This document shows positions 42,781 to 49,342 of a stretch of 64,000 nucleotides of DNA, piece by piece. Position 1 is the first letter of the stretch. Every line of letters begins with the position of its first letter. Both the position numbers and the translations under genes were made by a program. A model generated the notes under the pieces. That model did not search any database, had not been told where the DNA came from, and saw nothing but the letters and a program-made list of their open reading frames with translations. Origin of the DNA: DASRBO01 sp035653595 (lineage in GTDB: Bacteria; Actinomycetota; Acidimicrobiia; Acidimicrobiales; JAJPHE01); assembly GCA_035653595.1 (NCBI GenBank), contig DASRBO010000040.1, positions 62,001 through 126,000 of the forward strand. Reading direction: 5' to 3'.

Positions 42781-43380
42781 TCAGGCCGGCACCCTGGCGC
42801 CCAGCAGGCCCTCGAGGCAGAAGGCCACGGCGGCGTCGCCGACCTTTTCGGGCGACTCGCCCCGCTCGAGGATGAACGTGCGGGCCAGGTGGTTGATGAC
42901 GCCGAGCACGGCGTGGGTCAGGATCAGCGGATCGGCGTCGCGGATCTCGCCGGCGGCGATCCCCTCGCCCACGTGGCGCACCACGTCGGCAACCGCCACC
43001 TCCTGGCCCCGGCGCAGGTAGGGCCAGAAGCGCTCCTCCGAGGCGGCGAACTGGAACAGGCTGAACAGGTGGCGGTTGGTGCCCAGCCAGGCCAGGGTCG
43101 CCCTGATGCCGGCCTCGATCCGTCGTACCGGATCGGGCTCGTCGCCCAGGGCCTGCTGCTGGCGCCGGCGCAGCTCGCGCTGGGCCTCGGCGAGGATCTC
43201 CAGGAACAGCTCCTCCTTGGAGGAGAAGTACCAGTAGAAGACGCCCTTGCCAACGTTCATGCCGGCGACGATCTCGGCCACTGAGGTGGGGTGGTACCCG
43301 TTGGTGGCGAAGCGCTCGGCGGCGTAGTCCATCAGCTGGCGACGACGCTCCCGACCTCGGGCGGTCAGCCGGCGCTCCAT
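42781..43380 (-). CDS. TetR/AcrR-family repressor
   Basis: A 199-residue repressor. The N-terminal helix-turn-helix is RQLMDYAAERFATNGYHPTS, then VAEIVAGMNVGKGVFYWYFSSKEELF, and the rest is the helical ligand and dimer domain. ATG 43380 is the start: TACGTT on this strand ends six bases upstream and is preceded by TTGACC with an 18-base spacer, so the gene is leaderless. The perfect 18-base dyad at 43400-43417 covers the -35 box, indicating autorepression. The ligand is unknown. The divergent gene encodes an L,D-transpeptidase, a possible second target. Confidence 0.9.
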   Translation of the reverse strand: MERRLTARGRERRRQLMDYAAERFATNGYHPTSVAEIVAGMNVGKGVFYWYFSSKEELFLEILAEAQRELRRRQQQALGDEPDPVRRIEAGIRATLAWLGTNRHLFSLFQFAASEERFWPYLRRGQEVAVADVVRHVGEGIAAGEIRDADPLILTHAVLGVINHLARTFILERGESPEKVGDAAVAFCLEGLLGARVPA

Positions 43381-43386
43381 GGGCGC

Positions 43387-43417
43387 AACGTAGGAGTCAC
43401 TTGACCGAACGGTCAAG
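43387..43417 (-). promoter_or_regulatory. tetR promoter with overlapping operator
   Basis: On the minus strand TTGACC (43411-43416) and TACGTT (43387-43392) are spaced by 18 bases, and the -10 box ends six bases before the ATG. The operator CTTGACCGAACGGTCAAG (43400-43417) is a perfect dyad with two central bases, the shape typical of TetR-family sites, and it includes the whole -35 box. Confidence 0.75.
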
Positions 43418-43525
43418 ATTCCCCGGGCGGGTCGGAGACCCCGGGCGACCCCGCCCGGGCGGCGTGGGCGCCGCTCGAGGGCAGGAATCCCACCCGGCGG
43501 CCTCGAACCTGGCCCCGAGGCCAGC

Positions 43526-44395
43526 ATGCACCAGCTCAATCCCGACCGACCGGCCGCCAAGCGGCTCATCGCCACCGTCAGCGTCGCCCTGGCCATGGGG
43601 GCGGCGCTGCTCGTCGGGGTCGGGATCTACACCGCCGGTAGCCGGGGGTCGATGCGGACCGTCGAGCACCGGGTGATCGTTTCGGTGCCGGGGGGGACCC
43701 CTGCCGCCCGGACCGCTCCACCGCAGGCCGTTCCGGTGGCGGCGACCTCCAGGGGACCGGCGACCACGGCGAGCGCCCTGCCGGCGGTGGGACCGGGCCC
43801 GGAGACGGTCGCCTACGCCCTGGACCGGTCCCTCCCCGTCTTTCCGAGCCCGGGGGCGGCCGGGCCGACCATGACCCTGGCCAATCCGAACTCGTCCGGG
43901 GCGCCGCTGGTGCTGCTGGTGCTGGGAGGCCAGCCCGGCTGGGTGCAGGTGATGCTGCCGGTGCGGCCCAACGAGTCGACCGGCTGGGTCCCGAGGGAGG
44001 ACGTGAACCTCCAGCAGGACGACTACGCCGTGGTGGTGAGCTTGTCCGCCCGGGCACTGGAGCTGTACCGGGACCGGGCTCCGGTGGCCCGGTTCCCGGT
44101 GGCGGTAGGGGCGTCCTGGGCCCCGACGCCTCCGGGGAACTTCTACGTAACCGAAGTGCTGGCGGCCTCCAACCCCAACGGCGCCTACGGCTCCTATGCC
44201 TTCGGGCTGTCCGACTTCTCCGGCACCTACAGCGAGTTCGAGGGTGGACCGGGCCAGATCGCCATACACGGCACCAACCAGCCCTGGGTCATCGGCACTT
44301 CGGCCAGCCACGGCTGCGTGCGGGTGCGCGACGACGTGGACCGGTACCTGGGCAGCGTGCTGCCGGACGGGTCGATCGTCGACATCGTGCCCTGA
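43526..44395 (+). CDS. L,D-transpeptidase (YkuD) with N-terminal membrane anchor
   Basis: A 289-residue envelope enzyme that makes 3-3 or anchors peptidoglycan crosslinks. A membrane anchor lies at about residues 13-36 (RLIATVSVALAMGAALLVGV), then an Ala/Pro/Thr-rich linker, an SH3-like stretch (VLLVLGGQPGWVQVMLPVRP) and the YkuD domain with VVVSLSARALELYRDRAPV, IAIHGTNQPW and the catalytic TSASHGCVRVRDD (Cys about 264). It acts outside the membrane. ATG 43526 is taken; no strong ribosome binding site is visible. It faces the tetR operator region, so TetR could control it. Confidence 0.9.
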   Translation: MHQLNPDRPAAKRLIATVSVALAMGAALLVGVGIYTAGSRGSMRTVEHRVIVSVPGGTPAARTAPPQAVPVAATSRGPATTASALPAVGPGPETVAYALDRSLPVFPSPGAAGPTMTLANPNSSGAPLVLLVLGGQPGWVQVMLPVRPNESTGWVPREDVNLQQDDYAVVVSLSARALELYRDRAPVARFPVAVGASWAPTPPGNFYVTEVLAASNPNGAYGSYAFGLSDFSGTYSEFEGGPGQIAIHGTNQPWVIGTSASHGCVRVRDDVDRYLGSVLPDGSIVDIVP

Positions 44396-44431
44396 GCGCT
44401 CGGAACCCGGTGCCGCCGCGCCCGGCGGGGG

Positions 44432-44986
44432 TCAGCTCCGGCGGTCGCTGACCTCGTCAACCAGGCCGTACTGCAGGGCTGAGGTGGAGTCGAGCATGCG
44501 ACCGCAGCGCAGATCCGCCTCGACGTGCTCGAAGGGTCGTCCGCACGCCCCGGCCAGCCGGCGGATGAAGGCCTCCCAGCGCTGCTCGTAGTTGTCGGCG
44601 TGGCGGGCCAGGTCGACGGCGGTGCCGGCGAAGCTCGCCCGCGGCTCGCGCAGGTGGATACGCCCCAGGGACGACATGGCCCGGCGGGCGCTGACCGCGA
44701 GGACCCCCACCATGGTCCCGCCCACCGTGCTGGCCACCGAGGCGTGCACGTCCACACCGATGACGTCGATGGTGTCGATCAGGGAGAAGGCGGCCTCGAG
44801 GGAGTCCGAGTCGGCGTTGAGGCGCAGCACGATCGGGTCGTCGCCCAGGGCGTCGAGGGTCATGAGGGCGGCGGCCGCATCGCCGGCGGCGGCCGTGTCG
44901 ACCGTCCCCCCCAGCAGGATGATCCGGCGCTCGAACAGGGCCCGCTGGACCGGGGCGGGGAACGGACCGGCAGGCGGCTCAGCCAC
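44432..44986 (-). CDS. ClpP-like protein lacking catalytic residues (ClpR-type)
   Basis: A 184-residue protein with the ClpP fold: FERRIILLGGTVDTAAAGDAAAALMTLDA matches the ClpP handle start, and HASVASTVGGTMVGVLAVSARRAM aligns with the ClpP nucleophile helix. The SPGG of ClpP is ADSD here, the GMSA serine position is Gly-Gly, and the IHQ histidine position is Arg/Glu (RIHLREP). The protein should therefore be proteolytically dead, like plastid and cyanobacterial ClpR, and could join mixed Clp rings. GTG 44986 lies inside the upstream XRE gene, so the two are coupled. Canonical clpP is divergent at 45357. Confidence 0.8.
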   Translation of the reverse strand: MAEPPAGPFPAPVQRALFERRIILLGGTVDTAAAGDAAAALMTLDALGDDPIVLRLNADSDSLEAAFSLIDTIDVIGVDVHASVASTVGGTMVGVLAVSARRAMSSLGRIHLREPRASFAGTAVDLARHADNYEQRWEAFIRRLAGACGRPFEHVEADLRCGRMLDSTSALQYGLVDEVSDRRS

Positions 44987-45242
44987 GGGGCGCCTCCCCC
45001 AGCCGCCAGTCGAGGACCATGTCGACGGCGGCGGCGTAGCGCTCGAGGCTGGACAGGCGGACGTCGCCCTGAGCCGCCTCCAGCCGGGCCACCGCCGACT
45101 GGGACGTGCCCATGCGGGCGGCCACCTCGGTCTGGGAGAGGCCCAGCTCCTGGCGGCGGGCCAGCAGCGCCTCGGCCAGGGATCGCCGGGCGGCCAGGTC
45201 GGCGAAGCCAGGCAGGTAGCGGCGGTCGCGCCTGTCGGCCAC
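44979..45242 (-). CDS. XRE-family regulator coupled to the pseudo-ClpP gene
   Basis: An 87-residue helix-turn-helix protein of the Cro/C1 type: ALLARRQELGLSQTEVAARM followed by GTSQSAVARLEAAQGDVRLS. It is nearly only the DNA-binding domain. GTG 45242 is the start; its stop lies inside the ClpP-like gene. It is divergent from clpP, and a 16-base dyad (45295-45310) lies inside the clpP promoter. Actinobacteria use an XRE-type activator (ClgR) for clp genes; this protein is shorter, and whether it activates or represses cannot be told from sequence. Confidence 0.85.
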   Translation of the reverse strand: MADRRDRRYLPGFADLAARRSLAEALLARRQELGLSQTEVAARMGTSQSAVARLEAAQGDVRLSSLERYAAAVDMVLDWRLGEAPRG

Positions 45243-45286
45243 GTCAGGCGAGAGCGGCGAGGATCATTTGCGGCGAGGCTACCTCG

Positions 45287-45315
45287 TTGGAGGCATCTCA
45301 GCAATGAGATAGCAT
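45287..45315 (+). promoter_or_regulatory. clpP promoter with internal dyad operator
   Basis: TTGGAG (45287-45292) and TAGCAT (45310-45315) are spaced by 17 bases. Between them sits the perfect inverted repeat ATCTCA (45295-45300), GCAA, TGAGAT (45305-45310). The operator fills the spacer, so a bound XRE protein would directly control clpP. Confidence 0.65.
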
Positions 45316-45356
45316 CCGTGGGGCCGCAGATGGCGGTCAGCGCAAGGAGGCAGCCG

Positions 45357-45989
45357 ATGGCCCCGTACCACTCCCTCATTCCGACGGTGATCGACGTGGG
45401 GACCCGCGGCGAGCGGGCCTTCGACATCTACTCGCTACTGCTGCGGGAGCGGATCGTGTTCCTCGGCCAGGAGGTCGACGACCAGATCGCCAACCTGCTC
45501 ATCGCCGAAATCCTCTACCTCGACGCCGACAATCCGGAGAAGGACATCCACCTCTACATCAACTCGCCCGGTGGCCTGGCCTACGCCGGCATGGCGATCT
45601 ACGACGTCATGCAGCACGTCAACTGCGACGTCTCCACCATCTGCGTGGGCATGGGGATGTCGGCAGCGGCGATGATCCTCGCCGGCGGGGCGCCAGGCAA
45701 GCGCTTCGCCCTGCCCAACTCGAAGATCATGATCCACCAGGGCAGCGCCGGGGCCCGGGGGGCGCCGCGGGACATGGAGATCCACCTCCGCGAGGTGCTG
45801 GCCACCACCCGCCGCATGGCCGAGATCATCGCCCACCACAGCCGCCAGCCCATCGACCAGGTCGAGCGCGACATCGACCGCGACTTCTTCATGACCGCCG
45901 AGGAGGCCCGCGCCTACGGCATCGTCGACGACATCATCCTGCCTCGCCGGGGCGTGTCAGCCCCCTCGCTGGCCGCCGCCAGCGCGTGA
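45357..45989 (+). CDS. clpP: ATP-dependent Clp protease proteolytic subunit
   Basis: A 210-residue serine protease that forms the tetradecameric ClpP chamber fed by ClpX/ClpC. The oxyanion strand is YINSPGGLAYAGMAIYDVM, the nucleophile VGMGMSAAAMILAGG (Ser about 102) and the His in KIMIHQGSAGARG (about 127); the Asp lies near the C-terminal AYGIVDDI. All triad residues are present. AAGGAGG (45344-45350) is six bases before ATG 45357, and the mRNA starts about 35 bases upstream. The short N-terminus has no propeptide sign beyond a few residues. Divergent from the ClpR-type paralogue. Confidence 0.95.
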   Translation: MAPYHSLIPTVIDVGTRGERAFDIYSLLLRERIVFLGQEVDDQIANLLIAEILYLDADNPEKDIHLYINSPGGLAYAGMAIYDVMQHVNCDVSTICVGMGMSAAAMILAGGAPGKRFALPNSKIMIHQGSAGARGAPRDMEIHLREVLATTRRMAEIIAHHSRQPIDQVERDIDRDFFMTAEEARAYGIVDDIILPRRGVSAPSLAAASA

Positions 45990-46510
45990 TGCGCCGTCAC
46001 CAGGCCCGCTGCCACAGCTGCGGGGGAGAGGTCGAGTCCCGCCATCCCTGGGACACCCAGACCTGCTCCTGTGGGCGCCTCAGCGTGAGCGGTGGGCCCC
46101 AGCTGCGGCTGGTCCGGTGGTCGGTCGAGCCGGGCTCGGGATGGAGCGCCGTTGAGGACGACGCCGTGGACGACGACAGCGACGTGGACGACGACAGCGA
46201 CGTGGACGACGACAGCGCCGTGGACGACGGAGAGGCGCCGGCGCTGGACGGGGACCAATCCGGCATGGCCCCGGGGGCAGTCGGCGGCCCGCCGGACCGC
46301 GGCGACATTGGCCGAACCTCACCCGGTGGATCTCCGGGAGTGGGACGGACCGGCCGCGGCGGACGGGGGCGGCCCCGCTCAGGCCGGCGCGCGCCGGCGG
46401 GGCTCGGTCCGGGCGGGGGCACCGGCCGGGGAGGGCGGGTCCTCGGCTACGGCCCGCCGCAGCCGGGCACCGTCCGCCGTGCGGGCGGCAGCCTCGTCCC
46501 ATCCCGGTAG
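45989..46510 (+). CDS. putative zinc-ribbon protein with acidic repeats
   Basis: From ATG 45989, overlapping the clpP stop, the frame gives RRHQARCHSCGGEVESRHPW and TQTCSCGRLSVSGG, a likely four-cysteine zinc ribbon, then LRLVRWSVEPGSGWSAVED. Three VDDDSD repeats follow (18-base DNA repeats) and then a Gly/Arg/Pro-rich tail of low information. The first 60 residues look genuinely coding. The last 130 bases overlap the minus-strand gene at 46379-46669, so one of the two C-termini may be wrong. Function unknown. Confidence 0.5.
   Translation: MRRHQARCHSCGGEVESRHPWDTQTCSCGRLSVSGGPQLRLVRWSVEPGSGWSAVEDDAVDDDSDVDDDSDVDDDSAVDDGEAPALDGDQSGMAPGAVGGPPDRGDIGRTSPGGSPGVGRTGRGGRGRPRSGRRAPAGLGPGGGTGRGGRVLGYGPPQPGTVRRAGGSLVPSR
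46166..46219 (+). repeat. three tandem 18-bp repeats (VDDDSD)
   Basis: GTGGACGACGACAGCGAC occurs at 46166-46183 and 46184-46201, with a one-base variant at 46202-46219 and a partial fourth copy. The unit is in frame with the zinc-ribbon gene and codes for acidic hexapeptides. Confidence 0.85.
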
Positions 46511-46669
46511 GCAGGTTCCCCACTTGCGGTGGAGGTAGACGAGGCGGGCGGCCGAGAACTCCGGCGGCCGCACCAGCAGCTGCCCGCAGTCCGGGCAACG
46601 GTTGACGATCTCCCGCTTCGCAGCGCTCTCCGCCAAGGCACTCCCGCTCCGGGCGGGGCCACTCGGCAC
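46379..46669 (-). CDS. small zinc-finger protein
   Basis: A 96-residue protein with IVNRCPDCGQLLVRPPEFSA, a CxxC knuckle, then RLVYLHRKWGTCLPGWDEAA with a His and a further Cys that could complete a zinc site. The tail is Ala/Arg/Pro-rich. GTG 46669 is the longest start; TTG 46636 with a nearby GGGAG is also possible. It overlaps tail to tail with the plus-strand protein ending at 46510. The conserved-looking core supports it as real, the exact ends are uncertain. Confidence 0.55.
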   Translation of the reverse strand: MPSGPARSGSALAESAAKREIVNRCPDCGQLLVRPPEFSAARLVYLHRKWGTCLPGWDEAAARTADGARLRRAVAEDPPSPAGAPARTEPRRRAPA

Positions 46670-46761
46670 CCGCCCGGGCGCTCCGCTCTTTACCCGCCGG
46701 CCGGAGATGTAAAACCGCGAGCATCAGCCGATGCCCTGGCCCCCCGGTAGATTCCGCGAGT

Positions 46762-46810
46762 TAACGGGGCCGTCGCACGCCGGCAGGGGATTCGACATGT
46801 TGCCCCGTTA
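46762..46810. promoter_or_regulatory. nine-base inverted repeat at the plsC promoter
   Basis: TAACGGGGC (46762-46770) is repeated inverted as GCCCCGTTA (46802-46810), 31 bases apart. The right arm overlaps the leaderless -10 box TAGATT (46809-46814). A second TAGATT lies at 46748-46753, just left of the left arm. This could be a paired operator or an RNA stem from the upstream start. Confidence 0.5.
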
Positions 46811-46814
46811 GATT
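46809..46814 (+). promoter_or_regulatory. -10 box TAGATT of the leaderless acyltransferase gene
   Basis: TAGATT ends seven bases before GTG 46822 with no ribosome binding site. Confidence 0.5.
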
Positions 46815-46821
46815 GGCCCCC

Positions 46822-47556
46822 GTGGCCTACTGGCTGCTCAAGGTCGTCCTCACTCCGATCTTGAGGCTCCTGTTCCGCGTACGGGCTGAGGGCCTCGAGA
46901 ACGTCCCGTCGCGGGGTCCGGCCATCCTGGCCAGCAACCACCTCTCCTTCAGCGACTCGATCTTCCTGCCCCTGGTCCTGCGCCGGCGGGTGACCTTCGT
47001 GGCCAAGGCCGAGTACTTCGAGGACTGGAAGACGGCGTGGTTCTTCCGGGCGGTGGGCCAGATCCCCATCAAGCGCGGGGACGGCAACGCCTCCCGCCGG
47101 GCCCTCGAGACGGCCAGGGAGGTCCTCGAGGAGGGCAAGCTGTTCGGCATCTACCCCGAGGGGACCCGCTCCCCGGACGGCCGCCTGTACAAGGGCCACA
47201 CCGGGGTGGCCCGCCTGGCCCTCGACACCGGGGCGCCGGTGGTGGCGGTGGCGATGATCGGGACCGATCGGGCCCAGCCGATCGGTCAGGTGGTGCCCCG
47301 GTTCTTCACTCCGATCACCATCAGGTTCTCCGCCCCCATGACCTTCGACCAGCACCGCCAGGGACGCCAGGAGCCCCTGGTGCTGCGGGCCGTCACCGAC
47401 GAGGTCATGTTCGAGCTGGCCCAGCTGTCGGGTCAGGAGTACGTCAACCGCTACGCCAAGCGGGGCGAGGCGGTGGGCGTGGCCGAGGTGGCCCGACCGG
47501 CGGCGGCGCAGGACGTGGTCCCGCCGGAGCCGGAGGCGCTAAGCCAGGTCGGCTGA
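46822..47556 (+). CDS. PlsC-like 1-acylglycerol-3-phosphate acyltransferase
   Basis: A 244-residue membrane-associated acyltransferase in phospholipid synthesis. The catalytic block is ILASNHLSFSDSIFLPL (NHxxxxD), then FRAVGQIPIKRGDGNA, the substrate-binding YPEGTRSPDGRLYKGHTG and VVAVAMIGTDRAQPI. An N-terminal hydrophobic stretch (YWLLKVVLTPILRLLFRV) should anchor it. GTG 46822 is favoured by the TAGATT box; TTG 46813 would add three residues. It is convergent with glpK, overlapping by 18 bases. In this neighbourhood it could use glycerol-3-phosphate-derived lipid, but no acyl specificity can be read. Confidence 0.9.
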   Translation: MAYWLLKVVLTPILRLLFRVRAEGLENVPSRGPAILASNHLSFSDSIFLPLVLRRRVTFVAKAEYFEDWKTAWFFRAVGQIPIKRGDGNASRRALETAREVLEEGKLFGIYPEGTRSPDGRLYKGHTGVARLALDTGAPVVAVAMIGTDRAQPIGQVVPRFFTPITIRFSAPMTFDQHRQGRQEPLVLRAVTDEVMFELAQLSGQEYVNRYAKRGEAVGVAEVARPAAAQDVVPPEPEALSQVG

Positions 47557-49041
47557 GCGGGCCCAGGACCTGGACCGCTCGAGGGCCCTCAGCCAACCGG
47601 CGTGCCTGGTGTCGGCCCCGCCCCGGGTGATCCTGGGCTCGACTTGGACATCGGGCTTCCAGAGCCGGCGGAGGTCGTCGAGGGAGCCCCACACCCCTTG
47701 GCCCAGCCCGGCCAGCCAGGCCGCTCCCAGAGCGGTGGTCTCCGCCACCGTGGCCCGGGCAACGGGAACCTGGAGCTGGTCGGCCTGGATCTGGAGCAGC
47801 AGCTCCATCACCGAGGCCCCCCCGTCCACCCGCAGGACCGATATGGGGGGACAGCCGGCCCGGGTCATGGTGTCGATCACGTCGCGGGTCTGGAACGCCA
47901 TCGACTCGACCGCCGCCCGGGCCAGGTGGGCTCGGCCCGAGCCTCTGGACAGGCCCACGACCACCCCGCGGGCGTCCGGGTCCCACCATGGGCTGCCCAG
48001 GCCGGTCAGGGCGGGCACGAAGTAGACGCCCTCGGTGTCGGGGCAGGCGGCGGCCAGAGCCTCGGTTTCGGCCACATCGGAGATGATCCCCAGCCCGTCG
48101 CGCAGCCACTGGAGGGCGGCGCCGGTCACGAAGACCGAACCCTCCACGGCGTAGACCGAAGGCGCCGGCCCCAGCTGCCAGGCCACGCTGGCCAGCAGCC
48201 CGTCGGCCGGCTCGGGACAGGTGGGGCCGTTGTTGATGAGGACGAAGCTGCCCGTCCCGTAGGTGTTCTTGGCCTGGCCCGGATCGAAGCAGGCCTGACC
48301 GAACAGCGCCGCCTGCTGGTCGCCGGCCACCCCGGCGACCGGGGTGCCGTCCGCCAGCGCCGGCAGGGAGGCTGCTTTCACCCGGCCGAGGTCCCCGGAG
48401 GACGGCCTCACCTCGGCCAGGGCCCCGACGGGCACGCCGAACAGCCCCAGCAGGTCCTCGTCCCAGCACCCCCGGCGGATGTCGAAGAGCATGGTGCGGC
48501 TGGCGTTGGACGGATCGGTCACGAACAAGCCCCCGGAGGGCCCGCCGGTCAGGTTCCAGATCACCCATGAGTCGACCGTGCCCAGGGCCAGGTCGGGGCC
48601 GGCGGGCACGCCGCCCTCGGTGAGGAGCCACTCCATCTTCGTCGAGGAAAAATATGGATCCAGGACCAGCCCCGTCCGGTGACGGATCATCGGAAGGTGA
48701 CCTCCGGCGTCCAGCTCCGCACACCTGGGCGCGGTGCGGCGGTCCTGCCACACCAGGGCCCGCTGGAGGGGCCGGCCGCTGCGCCGGTCCCAGGCCACCA
48801 CCGTCTCCCGCTGGTTGGTGACGCCCACCGCCGCCACCGGCCCGCCCGAGCCGGCGAGGGCCTCCTGGACGGTGGCGCACACCGCCTCCCAGATCTCCTG
48901 CGGGTCGTGCTCCACCCAACCGGGTCGGGGGAAGTGCTGGGTGATCTCGCGGTAGGAGCGGCTGAGGGGCCTCCCGTCCTCGCCGAAGGTCATGGCCCGC
49001 ACCCCGGTGGTGCCGGCGTCGATGGAGAGGACCTGTCCCAT
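47539..49041 (-). CDS. glpK: glycerol kinase
   Basis: A 500-residue FGGY kinase with the standard GlpK pattern: LSIDAGTTGVRAMTFGEDG, VGVTNQRETVVAWDRRSGRP, VWQDRRTAPRC, PYFSSTKMEWLL, GTVDSWVIWNL, VAGDQQAALFGQACF and VLRVDGGASVMELLLQ. It converts glycerol and ATP to glycerol-3-phosphate, feeding glpD and lipid synthesis. ATG 49041. It is not linked to a transporter here. The divergent nrdJ gene is 300 bases away; its 3' end overlaps the PlsC gene convergently. It is more standard than the second FGGY kinase at 23469-24908. Confidence 0.95.
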   Translation of the reverse strand: MGQVLSIDAGTTGVRAMTFGEDGRPLSRSYREITQHFPRPGWVEHDPQEIWEAVCATVQEALAGSGGPVAAVGVTNQRETVVAWDRRSGRPLQRALVWQDRRTAPRCAELDAGGHLPMIRHRTGLVLDPYFSSTKMEWLLTEGGVPAGPDLALGTVDSWVIWNLTGGPSGGLFVTDPSNASRTMLFDIRRGCWDEDLLGLFGVPVGALAEVRPSSGDLGRVKAASLPALADGTPVAGVAGDQQAALFGQACFDPGQAKNTYGTGSFVLINNGPTCPEPADGLLASVAWQLGPAPSVYAVEGSVFVTGAALQWLRDGLGIISDVAETEALAAACPDTEGVYFVPALTGLGSPWWDPDARGVVVGLSRGSGRAHLARAAVESMAFQTRDVIDTMTRAGCPPISVLRVDGGASVMELLLQIQADQLQVPVARATVAETTALGAAWLAGLGQGVWGSLDDLRRLWKPDVQVEPRITRGGADTRHAGWLRALERSRSWARSADLA

Positions 49042-49140
49042 GGGACGGGGACGGTAGCGGCCGGCGCCTCGTGCCCCCGATCACAAGCTCGGCGGTGTGG
49101 GAAAAGGCTCCTGACCAGCGGTTCCGTCGGCCCAAAAGCG

Positions 49141-49186
49141 TTGACAGCAGTGAAACTACGGTGCTGTAATTACCCTGTATATAGGG
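49141..49186 (+). promoter_or_regulatory. nrdJ promoter and NrdR-box-like palindrome
   Basis: TTGACA (49141-49146), an 18-base spacer and TGTAAT (49165-49170) form the best classic promoter in the window. CCCTGTATATAGGG (49173-49186) is a near-perfect palindrome just downstream of the -10, where the NrdR repressor of ribonucleotide reductase genes usually binds. A second half-diverged copy upstream is not clear. Confidence 0.6.
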
Positions 49187-49202
49187 ACGAAATGCGGGAC
49201 AG

Positions 49203-49316
49203 CCACAAGATGTTGTGGTTGATAGGGAACCAAGCACTCTCGCCGCCCGGCCGCTGTCGCCACCGGCCGGGCGGCCTGAGCCGCCGACTCGAAACCAGGG
49301 CCACCAGCGGCGGCCC
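49203..49316 (+). other. structured 5' leader of nrdJ
   Basis: Three hairpins lie in the roughly 165-base leader: CCACAA/TTGTGG (49203-49218), a perfect 12-bp stem GCCGCCCGGCCG/CGGCCGGGCGGC (49242-49253 with 49264-49275), and a small GGGCC/GGCCC (49298-49316) just before the ribosome binding region. A cobalamin riboswitch would be expected for some RNR genes, but its conserved B12-box core was not found. Confidence 0.5.
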
Positions 49317-49342
49317 CCTCTCCGAAAGGGCAACACGAGACC

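Noticed and set aside
49203..49342. Cobalamin riboswitch upstream of nrdJ
   Set aside because: The conserved B12-box and surrounding core were not found; only generic hairpins are visible.
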